Part shown: positions 1-10,060 of the stretch, one piece after another
Position numbering within the stretch: position 1 is the stretch's first letter
How the letters are laid out: every line of letters starts with the position of its first letter
From: Lactuca virosa
Taxonomy: Eukaryota; Streptophyta; Magnoliopsida; Asterales; Asteraceae
DNA length: 64,000 nucleotides
Direction of reading: 5' to 3'
Assembly: GCA_928212115.1 (NCBI GenBank)
Contig: CAKMRJ010005523.1
Span: 252,636,226 to 252,700,225, forward strand
The notes under the pieces: generated by a model
What the model was told of the DNA's origin: nothing
The model's database searches: none
What the model saw: only the letters and a program-made list of their open reading frames with translations
Made by a program: the position numbers and the translations under genes

Positions 1-60
1 TATATCATTCACACAATCTTCACAAATAGTACAACACCCTTCATTCCTTATACATCCATT

Positions 61-1109
61 TCATTCTTCTCTAATGTCGGGTAACTTACATGATGTATTT
101 TGAGAATCATGAGTTGCATCTACTGGTACAAACATAGCACGTTGCTCGTACTGAGCCATGGAGTTAGGGCATAGCGAAAGAAAATCTGAGATGTCCAAGT
201 GGTTGCAACCGTTGGCACCGGGGTTCATCGATCCATCGAACCCTATGTGTGTCACATGTTTTACATCCGTTGGAAGGCCAATATCCATCTCCATTTCCAG
301 TTCCTCCATCTCCTCCTTGAACACTATCATAATTTACTTGAGTAAATGCAATAACATGTACATTTTATATTATCTTCATTTCTGATTCCTCACAATGCAA
401 CTGTGTTTTCTTTATTATGATGGGTGATATTTCAAACTTAACTAGTGTAACGATTAAAAAAAATGTACTCTTTTTATATGAATTAGGCAAGATTTAGAAA
501 GGATCAGTTGCAATTCCGGAAGGCCCAAGTCAAACCAGCCTCAAGAGCCCATCATGCTGGGATAAATCGTGGAGAGTAACAATATTTTAGGGATTCAAGG
601 TTTTAAGCATTTTAACAAGTCATGACTTACCAAGGGACTGAGACAGATTTTTGATGGTTCTGGTAAGCCTGTGAAACCCAATGTATATATTTGGTATCGA
701 TGGTGTTGGGAACCTAGAACTAGATGAGCCCTTCATCATGTGGTCACTTGATGTGTCTTTTGAATTTTTGGGCACTTCCCTTGACCTACACACTAACATC
801 CACCAAAATTCAATATCAATCCCATTAAAAGAAAAACGGTATTTTCACCTGGGTTTTGGTAAAATTTTCAAGATGATGTTTAAAGAAAAATGAATAATTT
901 TTAATTGGTTATGTGCAAAAAATTTAAAGATTTAATATGAAAGATTCTGTTTTTGATTAATAGAGAATATGTATGTGCGTACCCATGTGAGCTGAGTTGA
1001 TGTCTTCCTTTGGTCGTCTTCCATGTTGTACGCTAACAGATACACTGGAGGAAGAGACACACCCGGCGGTGAAAGGAAGAACCACAAGTCGTTCCATCCG
1101 ATTTTTCAT
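61..1109 (-). CDS. RIC-family ROP-interactive CRIB-motif protein, three exons
   Basis: Read by eye as exons 1109-983, 792-631 and 323-61 (stop TGA at 61-63), 183 codons plus stop. Introns have GT...AG ends (donors GTACGC and GTAAGT; acceptors TTAG and ATAG) and all phases agree. The N-terminus (RMERLVVLPF near residues 4-13) matches the start of the RIC2/RIC4 group. Exon 2 ends with a basic GFHRLTRTIKNLSQSL-like stretch. Exon 3 holds the CRIB motif IGLPTDVKHVTHIGFDG at about residues 111-127, with H119, H122 and G124 in the consensus places. Family role: binds GTP-loaded ROP/RAC GTPases through CRIB at the plasma membrane, directing actin, microtubule or calcium responses in polar growth. No stop or frameshift interrupts it, so it looks intact. 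The subgroup (RIC4-like) is inference. It is the only host gene seen in the window. Confidence 0.88.
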
Positions 1110-1150
1110 CTTAAAGAGGGATGAGAAGTTGATAAAGAAGTGTGGGGTGG

Positions 1151-1160
1151 CTTATATAGT
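1151..1160 (-). promoter_or_regulatory. TATA box of the RIC gene
   Basis: On the minus strand this reads ACTATATAAG, about 42-50 bases before the start codon at 1109. It is a canonical plant TATA box and implies a short 5' leader. Distance and orientation fit the reconstructed gene; transcription itself is not shown. Confidence 0.65.
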
Positions 1161-1626
1161 GAAAGCAATGTGCATGCTTGGTATTTAAGATACACCGGTT
1201 AATCTCTAGATATTGTATCGAATAAGATACGAGATGTTAGATTTAGTTATTATTAGTGTTATCATATGCAAAGTCAATATCCCTTTTGAGTCCAACTTTG
1301 AAATTAAAGGACTGAGTTTGGTAGAGAGATTAAAGGGTCTTGCCAACTGAAGTACTGAAGTAGTGCATGCAACCAAAAGTTAATGTTGATTTTTTAAGTT
1401 AAATGCAACTACTTTACAACCCCCCAACAAACTCCCACACCTCTTTAGACTTTTGTGGTAAAATGAACATTTTTATTTTGTAGCGAGATCATATTTAATT
1501 AATAGTCAATTAGATTGTACCATATTATGTTTTAAGCAAAATATCATGTGTATTTTAGAATGAGATAAATTAACATCTTCTTAATTTGATGACTTTTATA
1601 TTTTTATTGACATTTATCATGTATGT

Positions 1627-1627
<1 letters not shown>
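1161..1627. other. Upstream intergenic region of the RIC gene
   Basis: AT-rich sequence with no frame, tandem repeat or transposon end that I recognise. It would hold the rest of the RIC promoter. Confidence 0.4.

Positions 1628-1720
<93 letters not shown>
1628..1720. repeat. (TA)n microsatellite, left of MITE
   Basis: About 90 bases of uninterrupted TA repeat directly next to the left end of the foldback element starting at 1721. A second TA run follows that element on the right, so the element sits inside one TA tract. Confidence 0.95.
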
Positions 1721-1724
<4 letters not shown>

Positions 1725-2248
1725 TAGGTTCATGTGAGACGACCTAATTTTGTGAGACCGTGAGACGCAATCCTAACCACTTATTTATTAGATAAAATAA
1801 AAACATTTTTAAAATGCAAAATAATTGAAAATTTTTGAAAATTTTTTTTTCAAATATTATTTTCGGAATTTATATTTTCCAAAAAAATAAAAATACCAAA
1901 AAATACCAAAAAAAATAAAAAAAAATTAATAATAAATACATTTTTTACATATTCTAGTAGAATATTAGAATATTCTACATATCTGACAAATCTAGTACAA
2001 TATTCTAACATTCTAAAAATCACATTAAAATATTTACAGTGTAATATTCTATTAGAATATTTCACGTATGTTAAAAAAACGGTATTTTTTTATTTTATAT
2101 TTATTTTTTTTAGGTAATTAAAGTTCCGAAAATAATAATTAAAAAAAGAATTTTTGGATTTTTCCTTTTATTTGAATTTTAAAATTATTTTTAGATTTTG
2201 GTCTCACGGTCTCACAAAATTAGCATTGTATCAAATGAACTTGAACAT
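1721..2248. mobile_element. Foldback MITE in a TA microsatellite
   Basis: The left end contains CTAATTTTGTGAGACCGTGA (from about 1744); the same words occur inverted near 2205-2224, and outside them both arms share a GTTCAT-type end. Inner segments are inverted copies too (ATTATTTTCGGAA near 1855-1868 against TTCCGAAAATAAT near 2122-2136), so most of the element can form one long hairpin. No coding frame. TA tracts flank both sides, as in the rice Micron MITEs that insert into TA microsatellites; that kinship is analogy only. Confidence 0.7.
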
Positions 2249-2251
2249 ATA

Positions 2252-2287
2252 GATATATATATATATATATATATATAGATATATATA

Positions 2288-2328
<41 letters not shown>
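2252..2328. repeat. (TA)n microsatellite, right of MITE
   Basis: TA repeat interrupted by a few GATA units, the right half of the tract that contains the MITE at 1721-2248. Confidence 0.9.
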
Positions 2329-2333
<5 letters not shown>

Positions 2334-2614
2334 AACTTTGAATAAAAGCTATGATTTAATGAATCTTTCCTTTTGAGGCACTTCCATTTCTATTAAAAGA
2401 TAATAACCAAAAATGAAAAAATGAAACACTTAAATTGGACGCCACAACCTCAACCAAAGAGTGCTTCACCAGCAACGCATGGTGAATGATAGTGGATTTG
2501 AAAGTGTTTCCGAGTAGAAAAGAATAAAAGATGGTCCACGCAGTTACATTATCAATAATAATTTTAAATTGTATATTTAATACAGATTGATTTAATTATA
2601 ATTGCTATGGAGTA
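2329..2614. other. Unassigned intergenic sequence
   Basis: No gene, repeat array or transposon end recognised between the TA tract and the hAT target duplication. Confidence 0.4.
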
Positions 2615-2622
2615 GACGTGAG

Positions 2623-3400
2623 TAGGGATGTTATTCGGGTCGGAACCGAACCGAACCGAACCGAACCGACCTGACCCGAACCCGAATAAACTGAATACCG
2701 AATAAGGGTAATTGTATGAACCGAAAACCGAACCAAATAAGCAATACGGGTTCGGTTCGGTTCGTGTATTATTCGGTTCGGTTCGGTTCGGTTTCGGACC
2801 GAAAAACCAAATAACATGTACAACATGATTAAGGAGCCGAATAACCCGAATAACCCTAATAACATTTACAAATAACATTAACAATGTGATTATAAATATT
2901 GTATTTTGTATGACTTTTGTAGCTTATGATTTCATAACAAATCTTTTAAAGAAACAAATTAAACACTAAAAATTAAACATCCAAAACACCCAAAAATCTA
3001 GGGATGAGACTTTGGCCGGAATTCGATTTCGTTGATTTTTTTTGGTGTAATACGATACTGTCGATTTGGTGTAATACACTACTATCGATTTGGTGTAATA
3101 CGGATGATCGAATTCGATTTTGTTGATTTTTTTTGGTGTATTACGTGAGTTTTGTTGGGTAACGGTCGATAGAAAAGAAGACCGAATAAGCAATTGTGTT
3201 AGGAAAAAAAATGTGACTTTTCATATTCGGTTCGGTCTTTGTGAACCGAATAAGCCCTTATTCGGGTAACCCGAACCGAATAACCCGAAAACCGATTAAG
3301 CCTTATATAGATACCCGAAAACCGAATCGAATTGCTTATTCAGGTCTAATTCGGTTCGGTTCGGTTCGGTGCGGGTTTTCGGGCCAAATTCTCATCCCTA
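2623..3400. mobile_element. Non-autonomous hAT element, 778 bp
   Basis: The ends TAGGGATG and CATCCCTA are inverted, and the flanks GACGTGAG (2615-2622 and 3401-3408) form a perfect 8-bp target duplication, the hAT signature. Subterminal regions are packed with CCGAAC / GTTCGG repeats in opposite orientation (about 2640-2790 and 3230-3385), as expected of hAT transposase binding sites. There is no transposase frame; short frames here are repeats of RTEPN-like residues made by the subterminal words. The intact duplication suggests a fairly recent insertion. Confidence 0.88.
3041..3102. repeat. 24-bp tandem repeat in the hAT interior
   Basis: The word TTTGGTGTAATAC recurs at 24-base spacing about two and a half times, with another related copy near 3130. 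Internal filler of the hAT element. Confidence 0.6.
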
Positions 3401-3408
3401 GACGTGAG

Positions 3409-3844
3409 TATCGTTTTAGTGTGGTCCCGCTTCCCTATTAACCAAGAATGGGCTACTGACTTTAAATGTAATTCTCTTACGAATAGTTTTGATCAAGTTC
3501 TTCGTAAATTGAGTAGCTAAGTTGCATGAGATGTTTAAGATCGTCAAGAAAAATATTAATGTCAGGTTGAAAGATGTTTTAGTGGTTAAGGCATCAAAAT
3601 GTAATAACTGTTATGGTTTGGGGGAAGGAGGTTTCTGAAATTGAAGAACAGACTAATTATGTTTGAAGATCATATGATCATTTTCCGAATTTGATAGTTC
3701 AACGTTATGTCTGGGTACATGAAATTCAAATGATGAGGATAATCATTTAAAGAACAACCTCAAATCAATACACTGGTATGAGACCAACAAATGGGGTTTT
3801 ATAGAATTCGAATTCTTTCTGATTACCAAAGATAAACACCAATT
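3409..3844. other. Unassigned host sequence left of Copia-1
   Basis: Mixed-composition sequence without a convincing frame. Its last five bases CAATT (3840-3844) look like the left target duplication of Copia-1, so this was contiguous with 22777 onward before the insertion. Confidence 0.5.
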
Positions 3845-3910
3845 TGTTGATTGGTATTTTCCCATAAACACTAGCATATTGCCTTTTCACTCAAATATAT
3901 GCACAAAATA

Positions 3911-4791
3911 GTATTGTCATAAAAACCCTCAAGTTTGTAGCTTTTTGTTGGTTTTGCCCAAAGTTGTTTTTTAGGTTCGTTTATATCCCAAATTTACATT
4001 GATTTTTCATTTTGGCCCTTTTATCAAGTTTTCCGGTCACAACTCCATCCCAGATGCTTACTTAGCGGTAACCGCTGATGTGGCATGCCACGTCAGCAGG
4101 TTTTACTTTAATTAAAAAACAAAAAGCTTTAAAGAAGGAAATGAGGCTAACAAGCTTTGAATTTATGACCTCCAGCTCCAGCATAACAACAAAGCCTCTT
4201 ACCGGCCAGCTAGAAAGTTTTTGGTGAATAACTTGTTGAACTTTATTATCTAACGTTCAATAGCCATTACCATCTAATTCCCTCTTTAATATACAACAAC
4301 CACAACCCTAAAAACGAATTACCTTCTTTAACACATTCCAGCCACCACCCATCCTCCAGCCGCCACCTCCGTCACTATCTTTGATGCCATGTTCATACCA
4401 TCTTCGAAGCCATATACGACACCATCTTCATTGTTCATCATCTTCCCTTCCCATCTCAAACAGTCACCGTAATCCCCTATTAGCGTCTTCAACCCCTACA
4501 AGATCTGACGCCACCATTACGACTCTTTTTCTTCGTTGTTCATCTTCTTCATCGTCTGATGTGTTCTTCATAAACCCTATCCACCACCATCGTCATCAAT
4601 GTTCATTATTTTTATTTCCAGATCAATTGTGAGGATGGTGTTAACAGAGGTGAGTGGTGGCAGAGGTCTCCCACGACTCAAGAAATGATGGAGTTGTGAG
4701 TGGATTGGTATTTTTGGGTGAGTGGGTGGTGGGGGAGAAGACCGGCAATAGTGGTGGTGTTGTAGGTGGTCGATGGAACTGGTGTTCTTTT

Positions 4792-4825
<34 letters not shown>

Positions 4826-5251
4826 TAATAATAATAATAATATACTAAAAAAACAAAAACAAAATAAGAATAAAAGTAATAGTAATAGCATCAGTGGTAT
4901 ACATTACATTTAAGAAATCTGGAGAGTTAACATAAAAATTGTTTCAGCTTAGTGGTAAGGGGCTTAGATTGATCTTTAGGAGGTCGAAGGTTTGAAAGCA
5001 GCCATCCTCATTTCCTTCCTTTCCCTGTTTTTTCAAAAGCAACCAACTCATCGCCTATCTAGCACTTCCTTGGTCTAGCCATCACTTACTTGGCGCGACA
5101 CATGTGCAGGCAATCGGCTAGCAACCAGAAAATCTGATAAAATGGCTAAAATGACAAAATCAATGCAAATTTGCGGTTAAAACGAACCTAAACAACAACT
5201 TTGGGTAAAACCGACAAAAAGCTGCAAACTTGAGGGTTTTTATGACTTTAA
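3911..5251. mobile_element. Non-autonomous Mutator-like element (MULE-1)
   Basis: Long terminal inverted repeats of about 120 bp: from 3916 (GTCATAAAAACCCTCAAG) and, inverted, up to 5246, estimated by eye at roughly 85 percent identical. Further in, both arms also share a tRNA-like segment. The site is proven by the sister LTR at 22613-22776, which lacks the insert. The flanks CACAAAATA and ACCCAAATA are a worn 9-bp duplication. No transposase; the interior has low-complexity His/Ser frames and an AAT microsatellite. Ends are good to a few bases. Confidence 0.78.
4795..4842. repeat. (AAT)n microsatellite in MULE-1
   Basis: About sixteen AAT units with one AAC interruption. It creates artificial poly-Ile and poly-Leu frames on the two strands. 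Confidence 0.95.
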
Positions 5252-5343
5252 CCCAAATACATTTAAGGATTGATTACAATTAGATGGGCTCCATATCAAA
5301 TAATACATAATAGACAACACTATAGTAGATACGTATGCTAACA

Positions 5344-6754
5344 TCCCCCACGGTTTGAACGGGAGGTCTCGAACGGACATTCAGACTGGATCTAAAGTCA
5401 AGGAAAAAAGAAGATGGTAGCCCTTTGGTGAAAATATGGAACTTGGTCTCACACAAAATGGAGATTGATCTCTATATGTTTGGTGTGTTGGTGTTGAACC
5501 AGATTAGTGGACAAATAAATAGCACTGACGTTATCACAATATACCAAAGTCATGAAAAGTGACAGGTATAAAAGTTCCCATAAGAGATTGTGAAGCCAAC
5601 TTGTCTTGGCTACTACATTTGCAACCCCGCGATACTCTATGCTTCTACACTGGACCGCAATACTCTATGCTTCTGCACTGGACCTGGATATCGTACCCTG
5701 CCTCTTGGAGGACCAAGAGAGAAGATTCTGCCTAAGAAAAACACAGTAGCCTGAAGTGGAACACCTTGTGGATGGACAATCGACCCAATTAGCATCTGAG
5801 TGGGCTATCAACCCTCAAGAAGGTGAAGCATATAGTTTCAGGCCATGATCGAGAGTCCCACAAATGTATCGAAGTATTTGTTTAAAAACTGTAAAATGAG
5901 GCTCACGACAATCATGCATATAAAGACAAATTTGTTGAACTGCATAAGTGATGTCGGGTCTAGTAAAAGTCAAGTATTGAAGTGTTATAGAAAGAATACC
6001 GTAGAGGATAGGATCCGAGACAGTGGGACCAGTACCATCAAATTTGGCTAAATGTCTGCAGGAGTGCGGGCTGCTTTGTAGTTGATCATTTTAGCTCGAT
6101 CAGGGATCTCGGAGGCATATTTCTGCTGAGAAAGGAACATGTTGTGATGATCTCTAGAAGACATTGTCAAAACAATATTGTCAACATAGAGTAACAAGTA
6201 TGCAATCTGATCACCCTGTCGATAGATAAAAAATGAAGTATCTGATTTGGTGCTAATGAATCCAAAAAGAGTGATGAACTGAGCAAATTGATGATACCAA
6301 GCCCGAGAGACCAGCTTGAGGTCGTACAAAGACTTCTGAAGAGTGAAACGTGATCCGGGAATGACAGGTTTCGAAACCCGGGTGGCCGGTGCATATAAAT
6401 TGTCTCCTAAAGATGACCATGAAGAAAAGAATTATTTACATCTAACTGAATCACGGGCCACTAATGAGAAACAACCAAACTAAGAACAGTCTGGATAGTA
6501 GCCAGTTTGACAACCAGACTAAAGGTCTCATGACAGTCTCTACCGGGTCTTTGACTATGATCGTTAGTGACAAGGAGAGCTTTGTAACGTGCCAAGGATC
6601 CATCTACATTATGCTTCTTTTTAAACAACCAAATACAATTAACCACATTAGATTAGTAGGTCGAGGGACAAGTTCCCAAGTTCTGTTAGAAATAAGTGCA
6701 TTGTATGCCTCTTTCATAGCATTCAACCAGTTAGGATCTTTGAACGCATGAGAG
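5344..6754 (-). pseudogene. Copia-1 RT and RNase H remnant
   Basis: Minus-strand translation in broken pieces. From high to low coordinates: DPNWLNAMKEAYNALI and HNVDGSLARYKALL of the RT N-terminus (6850-6461), YLLLYVDNIVLT of the RT catalytic region (about 6190), then an RNase H end with NVSAIYLSTN near 5500. The catalytic YVDD is YVDN here. Stops and frameshifts separate the blocks. It belongs to the same element as the protease/integrase remnant at 7565-9261. It cannot make active enzyme. Confidence 0.8.
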
Positions 6755-6757
6755 TAG

Positions 6758-7561
6758 GGGGTTGTTTGTTTGTTTTTTTTCTTCTGAAAAATCACTTCTG
6801 ACCACTTCTCGTTGCGTCGCGCAGCACACGCACAACAATTGGCCTTTCGCAAATGATTTTTTAGAAGACTTCTGACTTAAAAACTGTTACGCGTCTGCTG
6901 CATGGCGCAACACTAAACAATCATCTTCAAACCACTTCTCACTTTACTTTATGTTATGCTATTCAACATAGATTTGTTTTAATATTTTTTCAATAACATG
7001 TTTATTATTTTAATAATATTATGAAAGATATTATAAACAATTCGAGTATATTTTACATAATTTCAAAAATTTCAAAACCGTTTGGTAAAATTTATATAAA
7101 TATTTTTTGTGTTACATTGTCTATAACCAAATATTAATAAATTATAAAGTTAATGACTAATATTACCAAATTTATTAAAACTAACTAGAAAAATAACCAC
7201 CGTCTTTAAAAAATTAACAAAAATTGACATGTTTTTCGGCAAAATTAACAATTTTATTAATTGTTATTTAGGAAATAATATGTTTAATTATTTCATATAA
7301 ACGTCTTTAAAAATCATATAATCAAAATGATCTTTATATTTGATTTTCATATGATTAAACTAAATAAAATTTTGATTTATAATTATTTTTAACTATTATA
7401 TAGTTAATTTTAGTTTATTACAGCAGCCTGCAGACGTTAAAAAAACAAACATACATCTTATTATAGGCTGCAACCTTTTGACCCACCTCTTCTTTCTATA
7501 GAGGGTTGAAGATGTGGTTCGCAGCTTCAAGTATTTTCACTTTGAAAAAACAAACAACACC
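6758..7561. mobile_element. Tourist-like (PIF/Harbinger-type) MITE, 804 bp
   Basis: The ends GGGGTTGTTTGTTTG and CAAACAACACC are inverted repeats. TAG at 6755-6757 and TAG at 7562-7564 flank it as a 3-bp target duplication. Joining the flanks restores a continuous copia reading (minus strand, into THAFKDPNWLN), which supports the boundaries. No coding capacity. PIF/Harbinger elements usually duplicate TWA, so TAG is slightly unusual and the superfamily is inference. Confidence 0.68.
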
Positions 7562-7564
7562 TAG

Positions 7565-9261
7565 ATTTTCGAGAGAGGTGAGGAAGACTCGGAAGTGACA
7601 GTGTTAAGGTTTAGTTTTTGGATGGTTTTGCTGATGCCATATTTTAAATGGCTGGCCATCGAGTGCGTGTTAACCGTGTTAGATTGGTTAACATGAGTTG
7701 ACGAGATCAAAGGAGGATCGGTAGCAGAAGAAAAGGTGACATCAGAACTGGAATGGGGGAGTGGTGTTGGAAACTAGAGAGTCGGCTGTCAACGGAGAGA
7801 ATAACGGAGCACCACTGGAAGTAGGTTGGTAGCCATTGTTGACGGAAGTAGAGGGAGTGGCAAATAGAAGAGGAATAGCCGAATGATATGGGTGGTTAAA
7901 GCAATTTTGAGAGTCATCGATGTTGAGAAAATCATAATTAGGCGATTGGTTTAGAGTTAAGGAACAAAAGGGGAATACGGATTCGTCAAACATGACACGA
8001 CATGAGATTATGATTTGTTTGGAGTGAAGGTTAAGACAACTGAAGCCTTTATGGTTGGATGGGTAACCAAGAAAAATATAAGGAACCGAATGATGCTGAA
8101 GTTTGTGGGTATTATTGAGGTGAGGATAACAAAGACAACTGAAAATACGAAGGTGGGAATAAGATGGCTATTTATGAAACAATTTTTGATAGGGGGTGTC
8201 ATTTTAAAGAGTGTCGGAGGGAAGAATGTTTAAGAGATGAGAGTCCATGTGAAGAGCTTCTACCCAATACGTAGGTGGAAGATGGGCTTGAAAAAGAAGG
8301 GTGTGAATAATGTTATTTAAGGTGAGTAACATGCATTCGGATTTCCTTTTGTTGGGAAGGATAGGGAAATGAAAAACGCATGTGTACGCCATGTTGGTCA
8401 CAAAATTAGTGAAGTTGTTTGTTGTCAAATTCTTTTCTGTTATCACTTTGAAAACTTTGAATGTCGGTACGATTGATTTTTAATATAGGTGCGGAAAAGA
8501 ATAAATTTAGACAACACCTCAAATTTATGTCTTAGAGGATATACCCATACAAAGTGAGAATATTGATCCAGAAAAATGATATAATACTTAATTCCACTAT
8601 GACTTTGAATATGAGAAGTCCAAACATCGGAATGTATAAATTGAAAATGAAATAAAGCATCGATTTTTGACAAATCAAAAGACAAACGAACATGCTTTCC
8701 AATTTGACACGCATGACATAAAAATGGAGAATCAAGTTTATTAGATAAAATAGTTTTATTAGAAAGTAAATGCTTGAGGACCAGTTTATTGGGGTGACCA
8801 AGACATTGATGCCATGTGGATGAGCTGACAGTGACAAAGGCTTGAAGATTCGGATTTGTAACCGAATATAGGTCACCCATGTTATCACGTCTAACGAGGA
8901 GTTGTTTGGTCAGAAAGTCCTTCATAGAAAAACCAAATCCATCAAATTCAATAGAGCATTTATTATCATGAGTAAATTGACGAACCAATATGAGATTTTT
9001 AATAATTTGAGGAGTAATTAGGATGTGTTTGAGAAATAAAGTACGGAAGGGATTAGAAGAAATAGTGGAATGACCAATTTTGGTGACCAGAATTCGAGAT
9101 CCATTTCCGACTAAAACAGAAATATTAGAATTTATGCACTTATTGCTAAAAGACTTGAGGATACCTGTGTCGTTATGAAGATGTGCGGTTATCCCAGTGT
9201 CAATGTACCAATCTGAATTTCCCGGGTCTTGGAGGCTTATAATACTAAAGGCTTGTGGCAA
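7565..9261 (-). pseudogene. Copia-1 protease and integrase remnant
   Basis: The longest frame is 9261-8443 (272 codons). It begins with the aspartic protease site (WYIDTGITAHL near 9210), then a GAG-pre-integrase zinc region (WHQCLGHPNK, later CHACQIGKH) and the first catalytic Asp region of integrase (FIHSDVWTSH, then FLDQYSHFVWVY). The rest of integrase continues at 8446-8204 in another frame (PPTYWVEALHM), followed by degraded sequence to the MITE. Role in an intact element: maturation of Gag-Pol and insertion of cDNA. Several frameshifts make it dead. Confidence 0.83.
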
Positions 9262-9339
9262 GGTAGTAGCTTGATCAGATGGTGGATATTGACAAAAATT
9301 GCATGGATTCGGTGGTAATCCAATAGTTAGGAAAGTATG

Positions 9340-9634
9340 ATGTTAGGCTGGCGTAGATTGAGCCCAAAGTTGATGGGTTGAATTGTTCCGTAGATCCATT
9401 GTTTAACAATGTTATCTACCCTCACCTATTCTAATCATCGGGGTCAGAGTTATCACTAGTGAGATTATCATAAATCGAGTATCCAAGGCAATGAGTCTTG
9501 AATAATTCCTTCCAGGAGCTATAATTCAGTCGACCTAGATCAAGAAGAAAAGGCACGTATGATTTTATGTTGGTGCTACCATAGATGCGATCAGTAGGAT
9601 TAAGTTTTGCAGGAGTGCCCTCATCGTCGAACAT
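9340..9634 (-). pseudogene. Copia-1 gag remnant, largely deleted
   Basis: Starts with ATG at 9634. LNYSSWKELFKTHCLGY is typical of the N-terminal part of plant copia Gag (UBN2-like). The frame ends at 9431, and protease follows after only about 200 bases, so the rest of Gag, including the zinc knuckle, has been lost. Copia-2 inserted just upstream of this start. Confidence 0.75.
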
Positions 9635-9719
9635 GGTATAGAATGACAGAAGAAGGAAGATTTAAGGGAGGATGGAAAGACAGAAGACATTGGAGGAAGA
9701 GAGGATCGATTAGGGTTCG

Positions 9720-10028
9720 TGTTAGAACAAAATTCTAGTAGGATCGATAGATTCTATGAAGATAAACAATTAAAGACGTAATTATGAACACAAGAATGGC
9801 TTCAAAGATGTCGTATGATTAAAACTTTAACACCTCAGAAGAGCTCGATTAAGAACTTCGACTGTAGAGGTGTTTAGGGTTACAAAGCAATAATGATTAT
9901 CAAAGAACGTATTCAATGCATACATGCATGCACTATTTATAATCTAACCCTACAAGATAATCACGAATGGACAGGCCCAATCCGGATATACAAAATAAGC
10001 CCATGACGCAACACAATAATACTCAACA
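9720..10028 (-). repeat. Copia-2 3' LTR
   Basis: Begins TGTTAGAAC and ends ACTCAACA. Differs from the 5' LTR at four positions counted by eye (about 1.3 percent), which would mean well under a million years at commonly used plant rates. A TATA box-like TATAAATA lies on the minus strand at 9934-9941. Confidence 0.95.
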
Positions 10029-10041
10029 ATCTCCCCCTTTG
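10029..10041 (-). other. Copia-2 polypurine tract
   Basis: The minus strand reads AAAGGGGGAGAT directly before the 3' LTR, the priming site for plus-strand DNA synthesis. It fixes the orientation of the element. Confidence 0.85.
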
Positions 10042-10060
10042 CGTCAATGGAGCCGAAAGC

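Larger units (their letters stand above)
3845..5343 (-). repeat. Copia-1 3' LTR, split by a Mutator-like element
   Basis: The two parts 3845-3910 and about 5252-5343 together match the 164-bp LTR at 22613-22776. The inner side is followed by TCCCCCACGG, which on the minus strand is a polypurine tract ending at the LTR, fixing its identity as the 3' LTR. Confidence 0.8.

Noticed and set aside
2564..2884. Frames rich in RTEPN / FGSVRFGS residues
   Set aside because: Translation of hAT subterminal CCGAAC repeats.
4577..4891. Poly-Leu/poly-Ile frames that look like membrane segments
   Set aside because: Produced by the AAT microsatellite inside MULE-1.
4937..5005. A possible tRNA gene in the right arm of MULE-1
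   Set aside because: Only loose A- and B-box likeness; no cloverleaf or anticodon arm could be drawn.
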